Shown here: positions 6,021-14,285 of the stretch, in pieces | Layout: each line of letters starts with the position of its first letter | Position numbering within the stretch: position 1 is the stretch's first letter | Notes under the pieces: generated by a model | What the model was told of the DNA's origin: nothing | Databases searched by the model: none | What the model saw: only the letters and a program-made list of their open reading frames with translations | Translations under genes and position numbers: made by a program | Assembly: GCA_016471375.1 (NCBI GenBank) | Contig: WGLZ01000069.1 | Location: forward strand, 1 to 39,701 | Length of the DNA: 39,701 nucleotides | Source of the DNA: Cyanobacteria bacterium RI_101 | GTDB lineage: Bacteria; Cyanobacteriota; Cyanobacteriia; Cyanobacteriales; Microcystaceae | Direction of reading: 5' to 3'

Positions 6021-8942
6021 CTATTTGGCTTCCAACCAATTAGCGCCGGCCTGAATTTCCACTTTCAGGGGCACGGATAAGGTAACGGCCTGCTCCATGG
6101 TTGTTTGAATAGGCGTTTTTAATCGCGCCCACTCCTCCGGGGGCATTTCCAAGACCAGTTCGTCGTGAACCTGGAGCAGTAACCGGGCTTGGGTCTGGGC
6201 TAATCGCGGCGCCAACTGAACCATGGCGAGTTTAATAATGTCGGCGCTGGAGCCTTGGATAGGGGCGTTGGCCGCGGCTCGGAGCAGTTGGCTATCTTGG
6301 TAGCTTAACTCCAGGGCCTCTAAATCAATAGTTTCCGGCGCTTGCCCCCGCAGATTCCGAGCCGTTTCGCTGACAAAGTCAAAATAGCGCCGTCGTCCGC
6401 AAATGGTTTCCACAAAGCCCTGGGCTAGGGCCTGTTTTTTAGTCTGTTCCAAGTAGGCGAAAACCCCTTGATAGGTTTGGCGATAGCGCCGAATAAAGTC
6501 CCGCCCTTCCTCGGCGCCGACCCCGGCTTCCCGAGCGAACCGTTGGGCGCCCATGCCGTAGATGACGCCGAAGTTAATAGTTTTGCCTAGATTCCGTTCC
6601 TGGGGAGAGACGTCTTCTTTATCCAGCAATAACTGGGCCGTGAGACGGTGGACGTCTTGGCCGGTTTGATAAGCTTCGATTAAGAGGGGTTCTTGACTCA
6701 GGTGGGCCAGAATCCGCAGTTCAATTTGGGAATAGTCCGCGGCCACCAAGAGCCAACCGGGCGCCGGGAGAAAGGCCCGGCGGATCTGGCGGGAAAATTC
6801 CGTTCGGATGGGGATATTTTGGAGGTTGGGATTAGAAGAGGAGAGGCGTCCCGTGGCGGTGACGGCTTGGTTAAAGTCCGTGTGCAAGCGCCGAGTTTGG
6901 GGATTGACCAAATTAGGCAAAGCGTCCACATAGGTGGATTTCAGCTTCGCCAGGGTGCGGTAGTCCAAAATATGGTCAATCAGGGGGTGGTCGCCCTGAA
7001 GTTTTTCCAAGGCGGCGTGGTCGGTGGAATACCCAGTTTTAGTCTTGCGGGACTTTTTACGGTTCAACCCCAACTTCTCAAACAAAATTTCCCCCAGCGC
7101 CTTGGGGGAGTTGAGCTTAAAGGTTTCTCCCGCGGCCTCGTAGGCGGCGCTTTCAATCCGAGCTAGATCTTGCTCTAACTGTTGGGAGAGAGTCCGCAAA
7201 TACTCGACGTCGAGGGTGATGCCCCAGTCCTCCATCTGGGCCAAAATCGGCTCCAGGGGCAGTTCCATAGTCTTAAACAGGCGCTCTAGCGCCGGAATTT
7301 TCCCTAACGCTTGAGCCAGAATCTCCCGTAATAAAAAAGTGGTGTGGACGTCGAGACCGCAATAGAGCGCCGCCTTCTGGGGGTCTAGATCCGCGAGGCT
7401 TTCTTGTTTGCTCAAACCCAAATCTTTATAACTCAGCGCCGCTAGGTTGGGTAAATAGCGCCGTCCCAGATCCGTTAAATTGTGGCTCAACTCCGGTTGC
7501 AGGAGATAACTGGCCAATAAGGTGTCAAAGACCGCGCCCCCCAGTTCCGCGCCCTGATGTTTCAAAATTAAGCGGTCAAACTTAGCGTTTTGGAGAACCT
7601 TGGGATATTGCTCAGAGCTTAAAATCGGCGCTAGGGCGGTTAAAACCGCTTCTTTCGGTAACTGCTCCCCGGTTTTATGTCCTAGGGGAATATAGGCCAA
7701 CTCATCTCTTCCCCCTCCCCAGGCGCAACCCAGACCAATTAACTCGGCGCTCCAGGGATCTAAACCCGTAGTTTCCGTATCCCACGCCACTGGCTCCGGC
7801 GCTGTTTCTAAAGTTTTAATTAACGCCCGTAACTGTTTCTCCTGGGTAATCAACCGCGGCGCTAGGGGAATAGCGTCCCAATTCACCCCGGCGCCAACCC
7901 CGGCGGATTTGGGGGCTTTAGCGGCGGCGAACAAAGACAATTGCCCCGGCGCTGGCTCCCCATTATCTGATAACTGTTCCCTGATAACTGTTTCCTGATA
8001 ACTGTTTCCTGATAACTGTTCCCTGTTTCCCCCCAGCGCCGTTTGCAGACTGGGCAATTTATCGAGGAAAGAATTTAGCTCTAGTTTTTGCAAGAGGGGA
8101 ACCGCCGGCGCCGGGTCAAAGCCTTGCAGGGTTAGGGCTTCTAAAGGAATTTCCAAGGGAACGTCGGTGACAATGCGGGCCAAGCGTTGAGAATGGAGCG
8201 CCGATTCCCGCCCTTGTTCCAGTTTCATTTTCACCGCCCCTTTAAGCTGGTCTAGATTTTTATAGACGCTTTCTAGATCGCCGTATTCCCTCAGCAGTTT
8301 AACCGCCGTTTTTTCGCCAATACCCGCCACGCCGGGGATGCTGTCGGATTTATCGCCGCAGAGCGCCTTGTAATCCACAATCTGTCGGGGCGTCACCCCC
8401 ATTTTTTCTAGAACTTGGGGTTCCTGAAACTCGCCGTAGGTCGTCGCGGAACGAGTCAGGGGATTAGAACTAAGGTAAAGGACGCTAATTTGGCGCTGGT
8501 CGTCCACCAGTTGAAATAAATCCCGGTCGCCGCTGAGGATTTTTACCCCGTAGCCCGCCTTAACGCCTTCCTCCGCTAGGGTTCCTAAAATATCGTCCGC
8601 CTCGTAGCCCGGATAGGTCAGTAGGGGGAGATTCAGCGCCGTTAAAAGTTGATGCAGGTAGTCTAAATCGACTAAAAAATCCTCGGGCGTCGGCGCTCGG
8701 TCGCTTTTATAGTTGGCGTCCGCCTCGTGGCGAAAGGTGGGTTCCCGACGGTCGAAAGCGACGCCCAGCGCTTGGGGTTTCAAACTCTCTAGGGTTTGCC
8801 AAAGGGAGTTGAGGAACCCAAAACAAACGCTGGTGGGAATACCCTGAGCGGTGCGGAGGGGGCCTCTAGCGGTCTTGGCGAAGGCGTAATAGGCTCGAAA
8901 CGCCAGGGAGTGACCATCCACCAAGAGCAGGAGCGGCGACAT
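6021..8942 (-). CDS. polA: DNA polymerase I
   Basis: About 973 residues with all three domains. The N-terminal 5' nuclease begins LLLLVDGHSLAFRAYYAF and includes the GDRDLFQL and GDKSDSIPGVAGIGEKTA motifs. The 3'-5' proofreading domain keeps its acidic residues: WDTET near 385, NAKFD, and YCGLD. The polymerase domain has motif A (DYSQIELR, near 735), motif B (KTINFGVIYG) and motif C (QVHDELVLE). The enzyme removes RNA primers and fills gaps in replication and repair. The linker between nuclease and proofreading domains contains 21 residues encoded by a heptad repeat array (7967-8029). I use the ATG at 8942; a GTG at 8951 in the same frame is possible. Confidence 0.97.
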   Translation of the reverse strand: MSPLLLLVDGHSLAFRAYYAFAKTARGPLRTAQGIPTSVCFGFLNSLWQTLESLKPQALGVAFDRREPTFRHEADANYKSDRAPTPEDFLVDLDYLHQLLTALNLPLLTYPGYEADDILGTLAEEGVKAGYGVKILSGDRDLFQLVDDQRQISVLYLSSNPLTRSATTYGEFQEPQVLEKMGVTPRQIVDYKALCGDKSDSIPGVAGIGEKTAVKLLREYGDLESVYKNLDQLKGAVKMKLEQGRESALHSQRLARIVTDVPLEIPLEALTLQGFDPAPAVPLLQKLELNSFLDKLPSLQTALGGNREQLSGNSYQETVIREQLSDNGEPAPGQLSLFAAAKAPKSAGVGAGVNWDAIPLAPRLITQEKQLRALIKTLETAPEPVAWDTETTGLDPWSAELIGLGCAWGGGRDELAYIPLGHKTGEQLPKEAVLTALAPILSSEQYPKVLQNAKFDRLILKHQGAELGGAVFDTLLASYLLQPELSHNLTDLGRRYLPNLAALSYKDLGLSKQESLADLDPQKAALYCGLDVHTTFLLREILAQALGKIPALERLFKTMELPLEPILAQMEDWGITLDVEYLRTLSQQLEQDLARIESAAYEAAGETFKLNSPKALGEILFEKLGLNRKKSRKTKTGYSTDHAALEKLQGDHPLIDHILDYRTLAKLKSTYVDALPNLVNPQTRRLHTDFNQAVTATGRLSSSNPNLQNIPIRTEFSRQIRRAFLPAPGWLLVAADYSQIELRILAHLSQEPLLIEAYQTGQDVHRLTAQLLLDKEDVSPQERNLGKTINFGVIYGMGAQRFAREAGVGAEEGRDFIRRYRQTYQGVFAYLEQTKKQALAQGFVETICGRRRYFDFVSETARNLRGQAPETIDLEALELSYQDSQLLRAAANAPIQGSSADIIKLAMVQLAPRLAQTQARLLLQVHDELVLEMPPEEWARLKTPIQTTMEQAVTLSVPLKVEIQAGANWLEAK
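7967..8029. repeat. In-frame heptad array inside polA
   Basis: Exactly nine 7-base units on the plus strand: alternating CTGATAA and CTGTTYC, ending with an extra CTGTTTC. The 63 bases equal 21 codons, so the polA frame is kept. The protein shows a 14-residue period (REQLSGNSYQETVI, then REQLSDNG), as expected when a 14-base double unit is read in three phases. It lies in the interdomain linker. Confidence 0.9.
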
Positions 8943-9056
8943 AGGATTCACAGGAAAGCCAGCAGGAACCGAGAAAGTGTGGGATACTAAAAAAGAAAGG
9001 ACAAGCTTCCCCCTCAGACTGGAAAACCTGTCCTAACAAACTTTAGAGGTATAGGT

Positions 9057-9085
9057 AACGTTGTTGGGGTTTCCCTAGCAACGTT
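9057..9085. terminator. Inverted repeat between cyAbrB and polA
   Basis: AACGTTG (9057-9063) and CAACGTT (9079-9085) form a 7-base stem extended by partial G-C pairing inside. A CTTTTT run follows on the plus strand only. For the minus-strand gene that ends at 9106 the run precedes the hairpin, so it is not a textbook terminator for cyAbrB. Confidence 0.3.
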
Positions 9086-9105
9086 CTTTTTGTGGAGGCC
9101 GGAAG

Positions 9106-9507
9106 TTAGAAGTCCTCTTCGTCGGCGCCGACTTGTTTAAGGTGGATGTGTTTACGACCCAGGGTAATATCGAATTCGTCCCCGGGTTTAAGTCCCATCC
9201 GTTTGGTGTAGGCGGCGCCGATGAGAAGATTGCCATTGGATTGGACGCTGATGCGAAAACTAGCGGCGCGTCCGCCCCGACCGTAGCCGTTGCCAGAACT
9301 GTCGAGATCGATCCCTTCCGCGTCAATGAGCGCGTTCAGGAACTTCATCATATTCACCCGAGGCACGCCCCGTTTAGTGATGGTGACATAACCGCAGGCT
9401 TTGGCTTTTTCTTCTTTGCTGAGGTTGCCCAGTTCGTTAACCTTGTCCTGAAGTTCAACGCCCGTTAGGGGTTGAGCCGGGATATCGGGGGGGAGGGTTT
9501 GAGTCAT
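9106..9507 (-). CDS. cyAbrB-family transcriptional regulator
   Basis: A 133-residue protein of the cyanobacterial AbrB type. The N-terminal half has the family pattern LTGVELQDKVNELGNLSKEE followed by ACGYVTITKRG. The C-terminal half is the AbrB-like DNA-binding swapped hairpin (FRISVQSNGNLLIGAAYTKR, then GLKPGDEFDITLGRKHIHL). CyAbrB proteins are global regulators of carbon/nitrogen balance, hydrogenase genes and cell size. I cannot say which of the two cyAbrB clades this is. The ATG at 9507 lacks a ribosome binding site and has TATAAT only three bases upstream. A better-placed candidate promoter lies at 9563-9590. The gene is bracketed by a 13-base direct repeat (9046-9058 and 9518-9530). 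Confidence 0.9.
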   Translation of the reverse strand: MTQTLPPDIPAQPLTGVELQDKVNELGNLSKEEKAKACGYVTITKRGVPRVNMMKFLNALIDAEGIDLDSSGNGYGRGGRAASFRISVQSNGNLLIGAAYTKRMGLKPGDEFDITLGRKHIHLKQVGADEEDF

Positions 9508-9832
9508 TAAATTATAGGAGGTATAGGTAAAGTAAAGACTGAATCATTCAATCTCTTTTCCTATCTTACACGGATTAAGTAAAGATTCAACAACCATCCA
9601 GAAAATTTATGGCGTTAATTGGGGTTTTCTGACGCAACGCTTTCCGAGACAGGGAACAGAAACTAAACCGGCGGCGCTTCCCTCCCTCAGTCGGGAGCTT
9701 CTCATTAGGATACGCTAGGAAGAGAGAGACCCCAAATCCCGAGAAGTTAGAAGAGAGAGAGCCGCCTTCCACCGCAATCTCACCCTCTAATCTCTGATAC
9801 TTGAAAGCGCTCTCCCTAAAATTAACGAGGCC
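9508..9832. other. Regulatory gap between divergent cyAbrB and Rrf2 genes
   Basis: These 325 bases lie between divergent starts and should hold both promoters. Seen here are the direct repeat copy GAGGTATAGGTAA (9518-9530), two AGTAAAGA boxes (9531-9538 and 9578-9585), and the cyAbrB promoter candidate. An open frame runs antisense through the right half but resembles nothing and is rejected as a gene. Confidence 0.5.
9563..9590 (-). promoter_or_regulatory. Candidate cyAbrB promoter
   Basis: On the minus strand TTGAAT (585-590 of this kilobase) is followed after 16 bases by TAAGAT (563-568). Both boxes match consensus at four of six positions. Transcription would start about 50 bases before the ATG at 9507. 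One AGTAAAGA box overlaps the -35. Confidence 0.35.
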
Positions 9833-10276
9833 ATGAAGCTCACCGCCAAAAGTCACTATAGCGTTAAGGCTCTCTTGGATCTGAGTCTTCAACCCCATTA
9901 CGGCCCCGCTTCCGTGAAAGCTATCGCCCAACGACAGGACGTGCCGGCGCCGTATCTGGAAAAGTTGTTGATGGAAATGCGACGGGCCGGTCTTGTGGTC
10001 TCCCTGCGAGGCGTACAAGGGGGCTATCAACTGGCCCGCCCCCCCCAGGAGATTTCTCTGGCTCAAATTCTCGGCGCTATTGGCGAAGAATTAGAGTCCT
10101 TTCCCGACCTAGAGGCCGACGCCGCCGACACAGCGGATTGGGTGACCCGGGCGCTTTGGCGCCAGCTCCAGCAAAAATTTCAACAGGTGTTTCAGACCGT
10201 CACCCTAGCGGATCTCTACTACGACGCCCGCAGTTGGCAGGCTTCCCAGGGGCAAGAAAGCAGTTTTATGGTTTGA
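9833..10276 (+). CDS. Rrf2-family transcriptional regulator without Fe-S cysteines
   Basis: A 147-residue winged-helix regulator of the Rrf2/IscR family. The start MKLTAKSHYSVKALLDL, the recognition region DVPAPYLEKLLMEMRRAGLV and the wing SLRGVQGGYQLARPP are all typical. The protein has no cysteine at all, so it cannot carry the [2Fe-2S] cluster of IscR or NsrR; the usual cysteine loop is replaced by the acidic ESFPDLEADAADTAD. Cyanobacterial relatives (the Slr0846 type) have been linked to photosystem I gene control. It is divergent from cyAbrB. The ATG at 9833 is preceded by CGAGG. A heptad array begins six bases after the stop codon. Confidence 0.85.
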   Translation: MKLTAKSHYSVKALLDLSLQPHYGPASVKAIAQRQDVPAPYLEKLLMEMRRAGLVVSLRGVQGGYQLARPPQEISLAQILGAIGEELESFPDLEADAADTADWVTRALWRQLQQKFQQVFQTVTLADLYYDARSWQASQGQESSFMV

Positions 10277-10281
10277 GTCTT

Positions 10282-10312
10282 CAGTTGTCAGTGAGCAGTT
10301 ATCAGTTAACAG
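10282..10312. repeat. Heptad tandem repeat array after the Rrf2 gene
   Basis: Units CAGTTGT, CAGTGAG, CAGTTAT, CAGTTAA and CAG. The array starts six bases after the TGA stop codon at 10274-10276. Confidence 0.75.
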
Positions 10313-10343
10313 AGGCTTTTGGACAAAAATCCCCCTCTTTTAG

Positions 10344-10503
10344 GCACTACCGTGCGTACACAAGTTTCAAAACCCCCTCTAACTCCCCCTTGGCAAGGGG
10401 GAGAACCAGAAATCTTTGTTCCCTCCCCTTACCAAGGGGAGGGCTAGGGAGGGGTTCTTGAGGGAATTTCAGAAATTATTTTAGTTATGTGTACACGGTA
10501 GCC
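10344..10503. mobile_element. MITE-like element, copy A
   Basis: A 160-base element nearly colinear with 17932-18088. Its ends are inverted (left GGCACTACCGTGCGTACACA, right reads GGCTACCGTGTACACATAAC on the other strand). Inside are two hairpins, CCCCCTTGGCAAGGGGG and a CCCTCCCCTT/AAGGGGAGGG pair. No reading frame is present. TTTA occurs on both sides and may be a target duplication. Confidence 0.7.
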
Positions 10504-10563
10504 TTTAGACGGGGGATAGGGGGGGCGCTTCAACCCGCTCTACCAGCGCCGATTGTTTGAAAC

Positions 10564-10612
10564 CTGAAATCTGTCATCTGATAACTGTTAACTGATATCT
10601 GTTAACTGAATA
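10564..10612. repeat. Heptad tandem repeat array, supplies the fmt stop
   Basis: Seven CTGNNNN units: CTGAAAT, CTGTCAT, CTGATAA, CTGTTAA, CTGATAT, CTGTTAA, CTGAATA. The fmt stop codon (TAA on the minus strand, 10602-10604) lies inside the sixth unit, and the last codons of fmt come from the seventh. Confidence 0.85.
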
Positions 10613-11603
10613 ACCGTTCCCCGACTTGCAAGCGCCGACCGTTGACCCAGTCCCAACCGGATTGGGGGCGTTTGCCGGGGAGTTGCACTTCTCGCAGGAG
10701 TAACAGGCCGGCGCCGGTTTGAATCACGGGGCCGAGGGATTTAAGGCCCGCGACGAGGGTTCCCGGTTCTGCAACGGTCTGGGGTAAGGTTACGGCTTCT
10801 AACGCGGCGCTTAAGTCCGGGGGCAACAGGGAATAATAATCCGGCTCTAGGGGAACGGCGCTGAGGATTTTCAAGGTTTGCCCTTGCCACTGACTAAAAC
10901 AGTGGGGATAAAAGCCGCGGATTTGGTGATGGAGGTCGAGGGCGGAGCGAGACCAGGAGAGGGCGAAATCTTCTTTTTTTAAGAGCGGGGCGTAGGTGGC
11001 CTGTCCTTCGTCCTGGGGTTCAGGGCTTAAGATCCCTTCCTTTAATTCGATTAAAGTTTTAATTAATAAGTCGGCGCCGATTTGGGCCAAGGTTTCAGCG
11101 ACTTCTTCGGCGTTGGCTAAAAAAGGAACGGCTAACGGCGCTTTTAACAACATAGCGCCGGTGTCCATGCCCTCGTCCATCAGCATGGTGGTAATTCCGG
11201 TTTCCCGGTCGCCGCGACACAAACTCCACTGAATCGGCGCCGCGCCGCGATAGTGAGGCAAAAGCGAGCCGTGGACGTTAACGCAACCCAAGCGGGGCAG
11301 GGTTAAAACGGCGGGGGGCAAGAGTTGCCCGTAGGCGACCACCACAAAGGCGTCGGCTTGGATTTCTGCTAATTGGGTTAAGGTTTGCGAACATTTCCGT
11401 AAACGGGGCGGTTGCCAGACCGGAATTTGAGCTTCGACGGCCGCTTGTTTCACCGGGGAGGGAATTAATCGCGCCCCTCGACCCCGGCGCCGGTCCGGCT
11501 GGGTCACAACCGCAGTCACTTCCATTTCCGCGCGGTTTAACAGCGCCCTCAGGGTGGGAACGGCAAAGTCCGGGGTGCCAAAAAAGACAAGTTTTAAGCT
11601 CAT
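10602..11603 (-). CDS. fmt: Methionyl-tRNA formyltransferase
   Basis: A 333-residue cytosolic enzyme that transfers a formyl group from 10-formyl-tetrahydrofolate to the initiator Met-tRNA. The N-terminus LKLVFFGTPDFAVPTL, the folate/catalytic region VNVHGSLLPHYRGAAPIQW (with the Asn-His pair) and TGITTMLMDEGMDTGAML are diagnostic. The C-terminal tRNA-binding domain is present and the length is normal. I chose the ATG at 11603, directly before the conserved start. The frame is open upstream to 11690, but that region is the end of cpcE. The fmt ATG overlaps the cpcE stop in an ATGA, so the two are translationally coupled. The stop codon and last residues come from a heptad array. Confidence 0.96.
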   Translation of the reverse strand: MSLKLVFFGTPDFAVPTLRALLNRAEMEVTAVVTQPDRRRGRGARLIPSPVKQAAVEAQIPVWQPPRLRKCSQTLTQLAEIQADAFVVVAYGQLLPPAVLTLPRLGCVNVHGSLLPHYRGAAPIQWSLCRGDRETGITTMLMDEGMDTGAMLLKAPLAVPFLANAEEVAETLAQIGADLLIKTLIELKEGILSPEPQDEGQATYAPLLKKEDFALSWSRSALDLHHQIRGFYPHCFSQWQGQTLKILSAVPLEPDYYSLLPPDLSAALEAVTLPQTVAEPGTLVAGLKSLGPVIQTGAGLLLLREVQLPGKRPQSGWDWVNGRRLQVGERLFS

Positions 11604-12406
11604 AGCAAATCGTCCATCAGGGCTAAAATGTCCCGACTGGTCTGGGAGAGCGGGGCCTCCTGGGGCGCTCGCTGACGATGGGCCTGCCAAAGGTCTCGAA
11701 GGGCGATCAGTTTAAGGCTATTTTCCGTAAAAGTTTGGGCGATGGCCGTCGCGCCGGGGAGATAGCCCGTGGCGCCGAGATCCATCAAAGCCGAGCGCCG
11801 CAATTGTAGCTCCGGCCCTTGCAGAGCTTGGATTAAGCGGTCGCCGTATTGAGGGTTCAGGGTCAGTTGGTAGAGTGCCCGAGCGGCGGCGTATTGCACT
11901 TTGGGCGCGAAATGGTCTAAAAACGGCTCAATTTCCGCAATGGTTTCGACGGCGCCGAGACTGCCCAGGGCTTCGAGAATCGCTTCGTAGGGTTGCAAAA
12001 GGTGGGGTTTATCCGGCGCGGTTTGGGCCGCCGCCACTCCCCCCGCCAGCAGAGCGGTTAGGGGCGCGATAGCCCGAGCGTCCTGAAGGTCTCCCAATGC
12101 CCGGGCCGCGGCTTCTCGCACATAGTAATCGTCGTCCTGAAGGGCCCGGATCAGGGGCGGAACCGCCTGGGGGTAGCCCAGTTTACCCAGGGCTTTGGCG
12201 GCGTTGCGTCGTAAAGGATAGCCGCCGTCGGGGGAGCGATCCGTTTCGTCCTCTAGGGCTAAAACCAACGACTCTAAGGCTCGGGCGTCTTGACTCCGAG
12301 AATGGCCCAGCCACCAGGCCGCGTAATAACGGGCGCTGGTATCTTCGGTTTGTTGGAGGTTGGCTAGGGCCTGCTCCAGGGTGTAGGGAGGGGGAGAATC
12401 GCTCAT
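11600..12406 (-). CDS. cpcE: CpcE, phycocyanin alpha-subunit phycocyanobilin lyase subunit
   Basis: A 268-residue HEAT-repeat protein that with CpcF attaches phycocyanobilin to Cys84 of the phycocyanin alpha subunit. Family signatures are YTLEQALANLQQTEDTSARY, LEDETDRSPDGGYPLRRNAA, ALQDDDYYVREAAARALGDL and LRRSALMDLGATGYLPGA. At least five HEAT/E-Z type repeats can be followed. The start is placed at the ATG at 12406 (MSDSPPPYTLEQAL), as in other CpcE proteins; the frame remains open to 12463 without similarity. cpcF and the cpc operon are not in the window. It overlaps fmt by four bases. The gene shows that the organism makes phycobilisomes. Confidence 0.92.
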   Translation of the reverse strand: MSDSPPPYTLEQALANLQQTEDTSARYYAAWWLGHSRSQDARALESLVLALEDETDRSPDGGYPLRRNAAKALGKLGYPQAVPPLIRALQDDDYYVREAAARALGDLQDARAIAPLTALLAGGVAAAQTAPDKPHLLQPYEAILEALGSLGAVETIAEIEPFLDHFAPKVQYAAARALYQLTLNPQYGDRLIQALQGPELQLRRSALMDLGATGYLPGATAIAQTFTENSLKLIALRDLWQAHRQRAPQEAPLSQTSRDILALMDDLL

Positions 12407-12547
12407 TGCCGGCGCTGCCAGAGTCACTATTCCCAGTCTAGGGTATGGGGCGAGCGTCGCCAACGGCGCCGTTTTGGCAAGCGGAGAACTCCCGCTAAAA
12501 ACGCCGGGTCGGGAAGGGAGGGAAAACTCCCGCCAATCGCGCCGGGG

Positions 12548-13156
12548 TTAGGCTTTCCGAGAGTAGTACTCAACCACGAGGAGTTCGTTGATTTGCAGAG
12601 CGACCCATTCCCGTTCCACCACGCCGTTCACCTTGCCCACTAGGGTGTTTTTATCAAATTCCAAATGGCTGGGGAGGTTGGCGAGACCCGGAAATTCCAT
12701 ATTGGTCTGCACCAATTGACGGGAGCGGTCCCGGTTGCGGACGCCAATCACGTCGCCGGGGCGGCATTGGTAACTGGGAATATCCACCGTTTCGCCGTTA
12801 ACCGTGATGTGGCCGTGGTTCACCAACTGGCGGGCCGCGGGAATCGTCCCGGCCATGCCCAGGCGAAAGACCGTGTTGTCCAGACGCATCTCCAGCAGTT
12901 GCAACAGCGCCTGACCGGTGGAACCCGTGGCCCGGCGGGCTTTCTTAACGTAGCGCACCAGTTGGGTTTCGGTGACGCCGTAGTTGAGGCGTAATTTTTG
13001 CTTTTCTTCCAGCCGGATGGCGTATTCCGAACGTTTTTTGCGGTTTTGGCCATGTTGACCGGGCGGATAGGCGCGGCGAGGAGACTTACGGCTCAGACCG
13101 GGCAATTCCCCCAGACGGCGGACAATACGTAGACGCGGACCTCTATAACGAGACAT
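12548..13156 (-). CDS. rpsD: 30S ribosomal protein S4
   Basis: A 202-residue primary rRNA-binding protein of the small subunit. It starts [20 protein letters not shown] and contains the S4 RNA-binding domain ([30 protein letters not shown]). Length and sequence match the cyanobacterial and chloroplast S4 family. An AGGAGAT stands about 12 bases before the ATG, and a TATAAT at 13214-13219 could drive it. The gene is alone, as in other cyanobacteria where rpsD is outside the main ribosomal operons. Confidence 0.98.
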   Translation of the reverse strand: MSRYRGPRLRIVRRLGELPGLSRKSPRRAYPPGQHGQNRKKRSEYAIRLEEKQKLRLNYGVTETQLVRYVKKARRATGSTGQALLQLLEMRLDNTVFRLGMAGTIPAARQLVNHGHITVNGETVDIPSYQCRPGDVIGVRNRDRSRQLVQTNMEFPGLANLPSHLEFDKNTLVGKVNGVVEREWVALQINELLVVEYYSRKA

Positions 13157-13213
13157 ATTGGAAAGCTGATCTCCTAATAAATGCTAGATCGATGGGGCGA
13201 TCCCAAAACTCTA

Positions 13214-13244
13214 ATTATACCCTATTCTCCCAAATAGGCTTCAA
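13214..13244 (-). promoter_or_regulatory. Candidate rpsD promoter
   Basis: TATAAT on the minus strand at 13214-13219 lies about 57 bases before the rpsD ATG. TTGAAG (13239-13244) is a weak -35 with a long 19-base spacer. It falls within the end of the upstream ATPase gene. Confidence 0.35.
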
Positions 13245-13995
13245 GGACTCGGGGATTTTTTTGAATCTCCGCCGGGGCGCCCTGGGCCAGATTGCGCCCC
13301 TCCGCCAGAACCCAGACCTGGTGACAGAGGGACATAATCACGTCCATATTGTGCTCGATGATCAAAAAGGAAATCCCTTCCCGGTTCCAGGTCAGGATAT
13401 GCTCGCAAATTTGCCCAATTAAGGTGGGATTGACCCCCGCGGCCGGCTCGTCCAGCAGAATTAACTTGGGTTGCGTCATCAAGGCCCGGGCCATCTCCAG
13501 CAACTTCCGTTGCCCCCCGGAAAGCGCCCCGGCGTAGTCCTGAGCCTTGGCCAGCAATCCCACGGAGTCGAGGAGATCCAGCGCCCGCTCCCGATTTTCC
13601 CGCTCCTCGCGCCGGATTTGCCCGGCCTGAAACCAGAGGTTAGAAAACTTTTCCCCGGTTTGCCCCTGACTGGCCAGAAGCATATTTTCCAACACCGTCA
13701 AGCGGGAGAGCACCCTCGCCACCTGAAAGGTGCGAATACAGCCCCGACGGGCGATCCGGTGGGGCGACAGACCGTGAATCGGCTCCCCCTCAAAGAGGAC
13801 TTGCCCCCGATCCGGGCGGATAAAATTAGACAGAAGGTTAAATAAGGTCGTCTTACCGGCGCCGTTGGGGCCGATCAGTCCCGTAATACTCCCGGCTTGC
13901 ACCTCAATATCGGCGCTGTCCACCGCCACCAGGCCGCCAAACTGTTTACAAAGGCCCTGGGCGATTAAGAGGGGGGAAGCATTCGTCGCGGTCAT
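13222..13995 (-). CDS. livG: LivG/NatA-type branched-chain or neutral amino-acid ABC transporter ATPase
   Basis: A 257-residue cytosolic ATPase. Walker A is GPNGAGKTT, the Q-loop region reads RTFQVARVL, the signature is LSGGQRKLLEMARAL, and Walker B is LILLDEPAAGVNP followed by the switch histidine in IIEHNMDV. The AAGVNP variant and C-terminus ending VLEAYLGE are typical of the LivG branch, which includes cyanobacterial NatA of the neutral amino-acid permease. No permease, LivF partner or binding protein is adjacent, so it is an orphan ATPase gene. It lies upstream of rpsD on the same strand, about 65 bases away. Confidence 0.85.
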   Translation of the reverse strand: MTATNASPLLIAQGLCKQFGGLVAVDSADIEVQAGSITGLIGPNGAGKTTLFNLLSNFIRPDRGQVLFEGEPIHGLSPHRIARRGCIRTFQVARVLSRLTVLENMLLASQGQTGEKFSNLWFQAGQIRREERENRERALDLLDSVGLLAKAQDYAGALSGGQRKLLEMARALMTQPKLILLDEPAAGVNPTLIGQICEHILTWNREGISFLIIEHNMDVIMSLCHQVWVLAEGRNLAQGAPAEIQKNPRVLEAYLGE

Positions 13996-14285
13996 GGCTT
14001 AATTCTAGGAGTAGTCTGGTTTATTCAGTATTATTGACTGTAACGGCGCTGTAAACTCTCCAGAGTCCCGCTAGAGAGGCAAATTGGGAAGCGTTCCTCC
14101 ATGGGGGCAATCGCGCGATTTTCTGAATCCCCTCAAGAGATGACTCGCGCCTTGGCGACGCTTCCCCGGGAGAGTGTAGTATCAAGGGAGGATAGGAAAT
14201 CCTCCGCCAATTTTGACGCTTCTTTTGGCGACTTCTTCCCAAAGCGGTTCCTCCCCTATCTCTCATTTCCGCCAAGTCGCTCCCT

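Larger units (their letters stand above)
10277..10601. other. Repeat-filled gap after the Rrf2 gene
   Basis: No gene is visible. The gap is made almost entirely of a heptad array (10282-10312), a MITE-like element (10344-10503) and most of a second heptad array that runs into the end of fmt (10564-10612). Confidence 0.7.

Noticed and set aside
6693-7166. 157-residue open frame antisense to polA
   Set aside because: It lies entirely inside polA polymerase-domain coding sequence and shows no family motif.
9587-10066. 159-residue open frame on the minus strand across the Rrf2 gene start
   Set aside because: It is antisense to a clear Rrf2 gene and has no recognisable protein motif; it is a shadow of GC-rich coding DNA.
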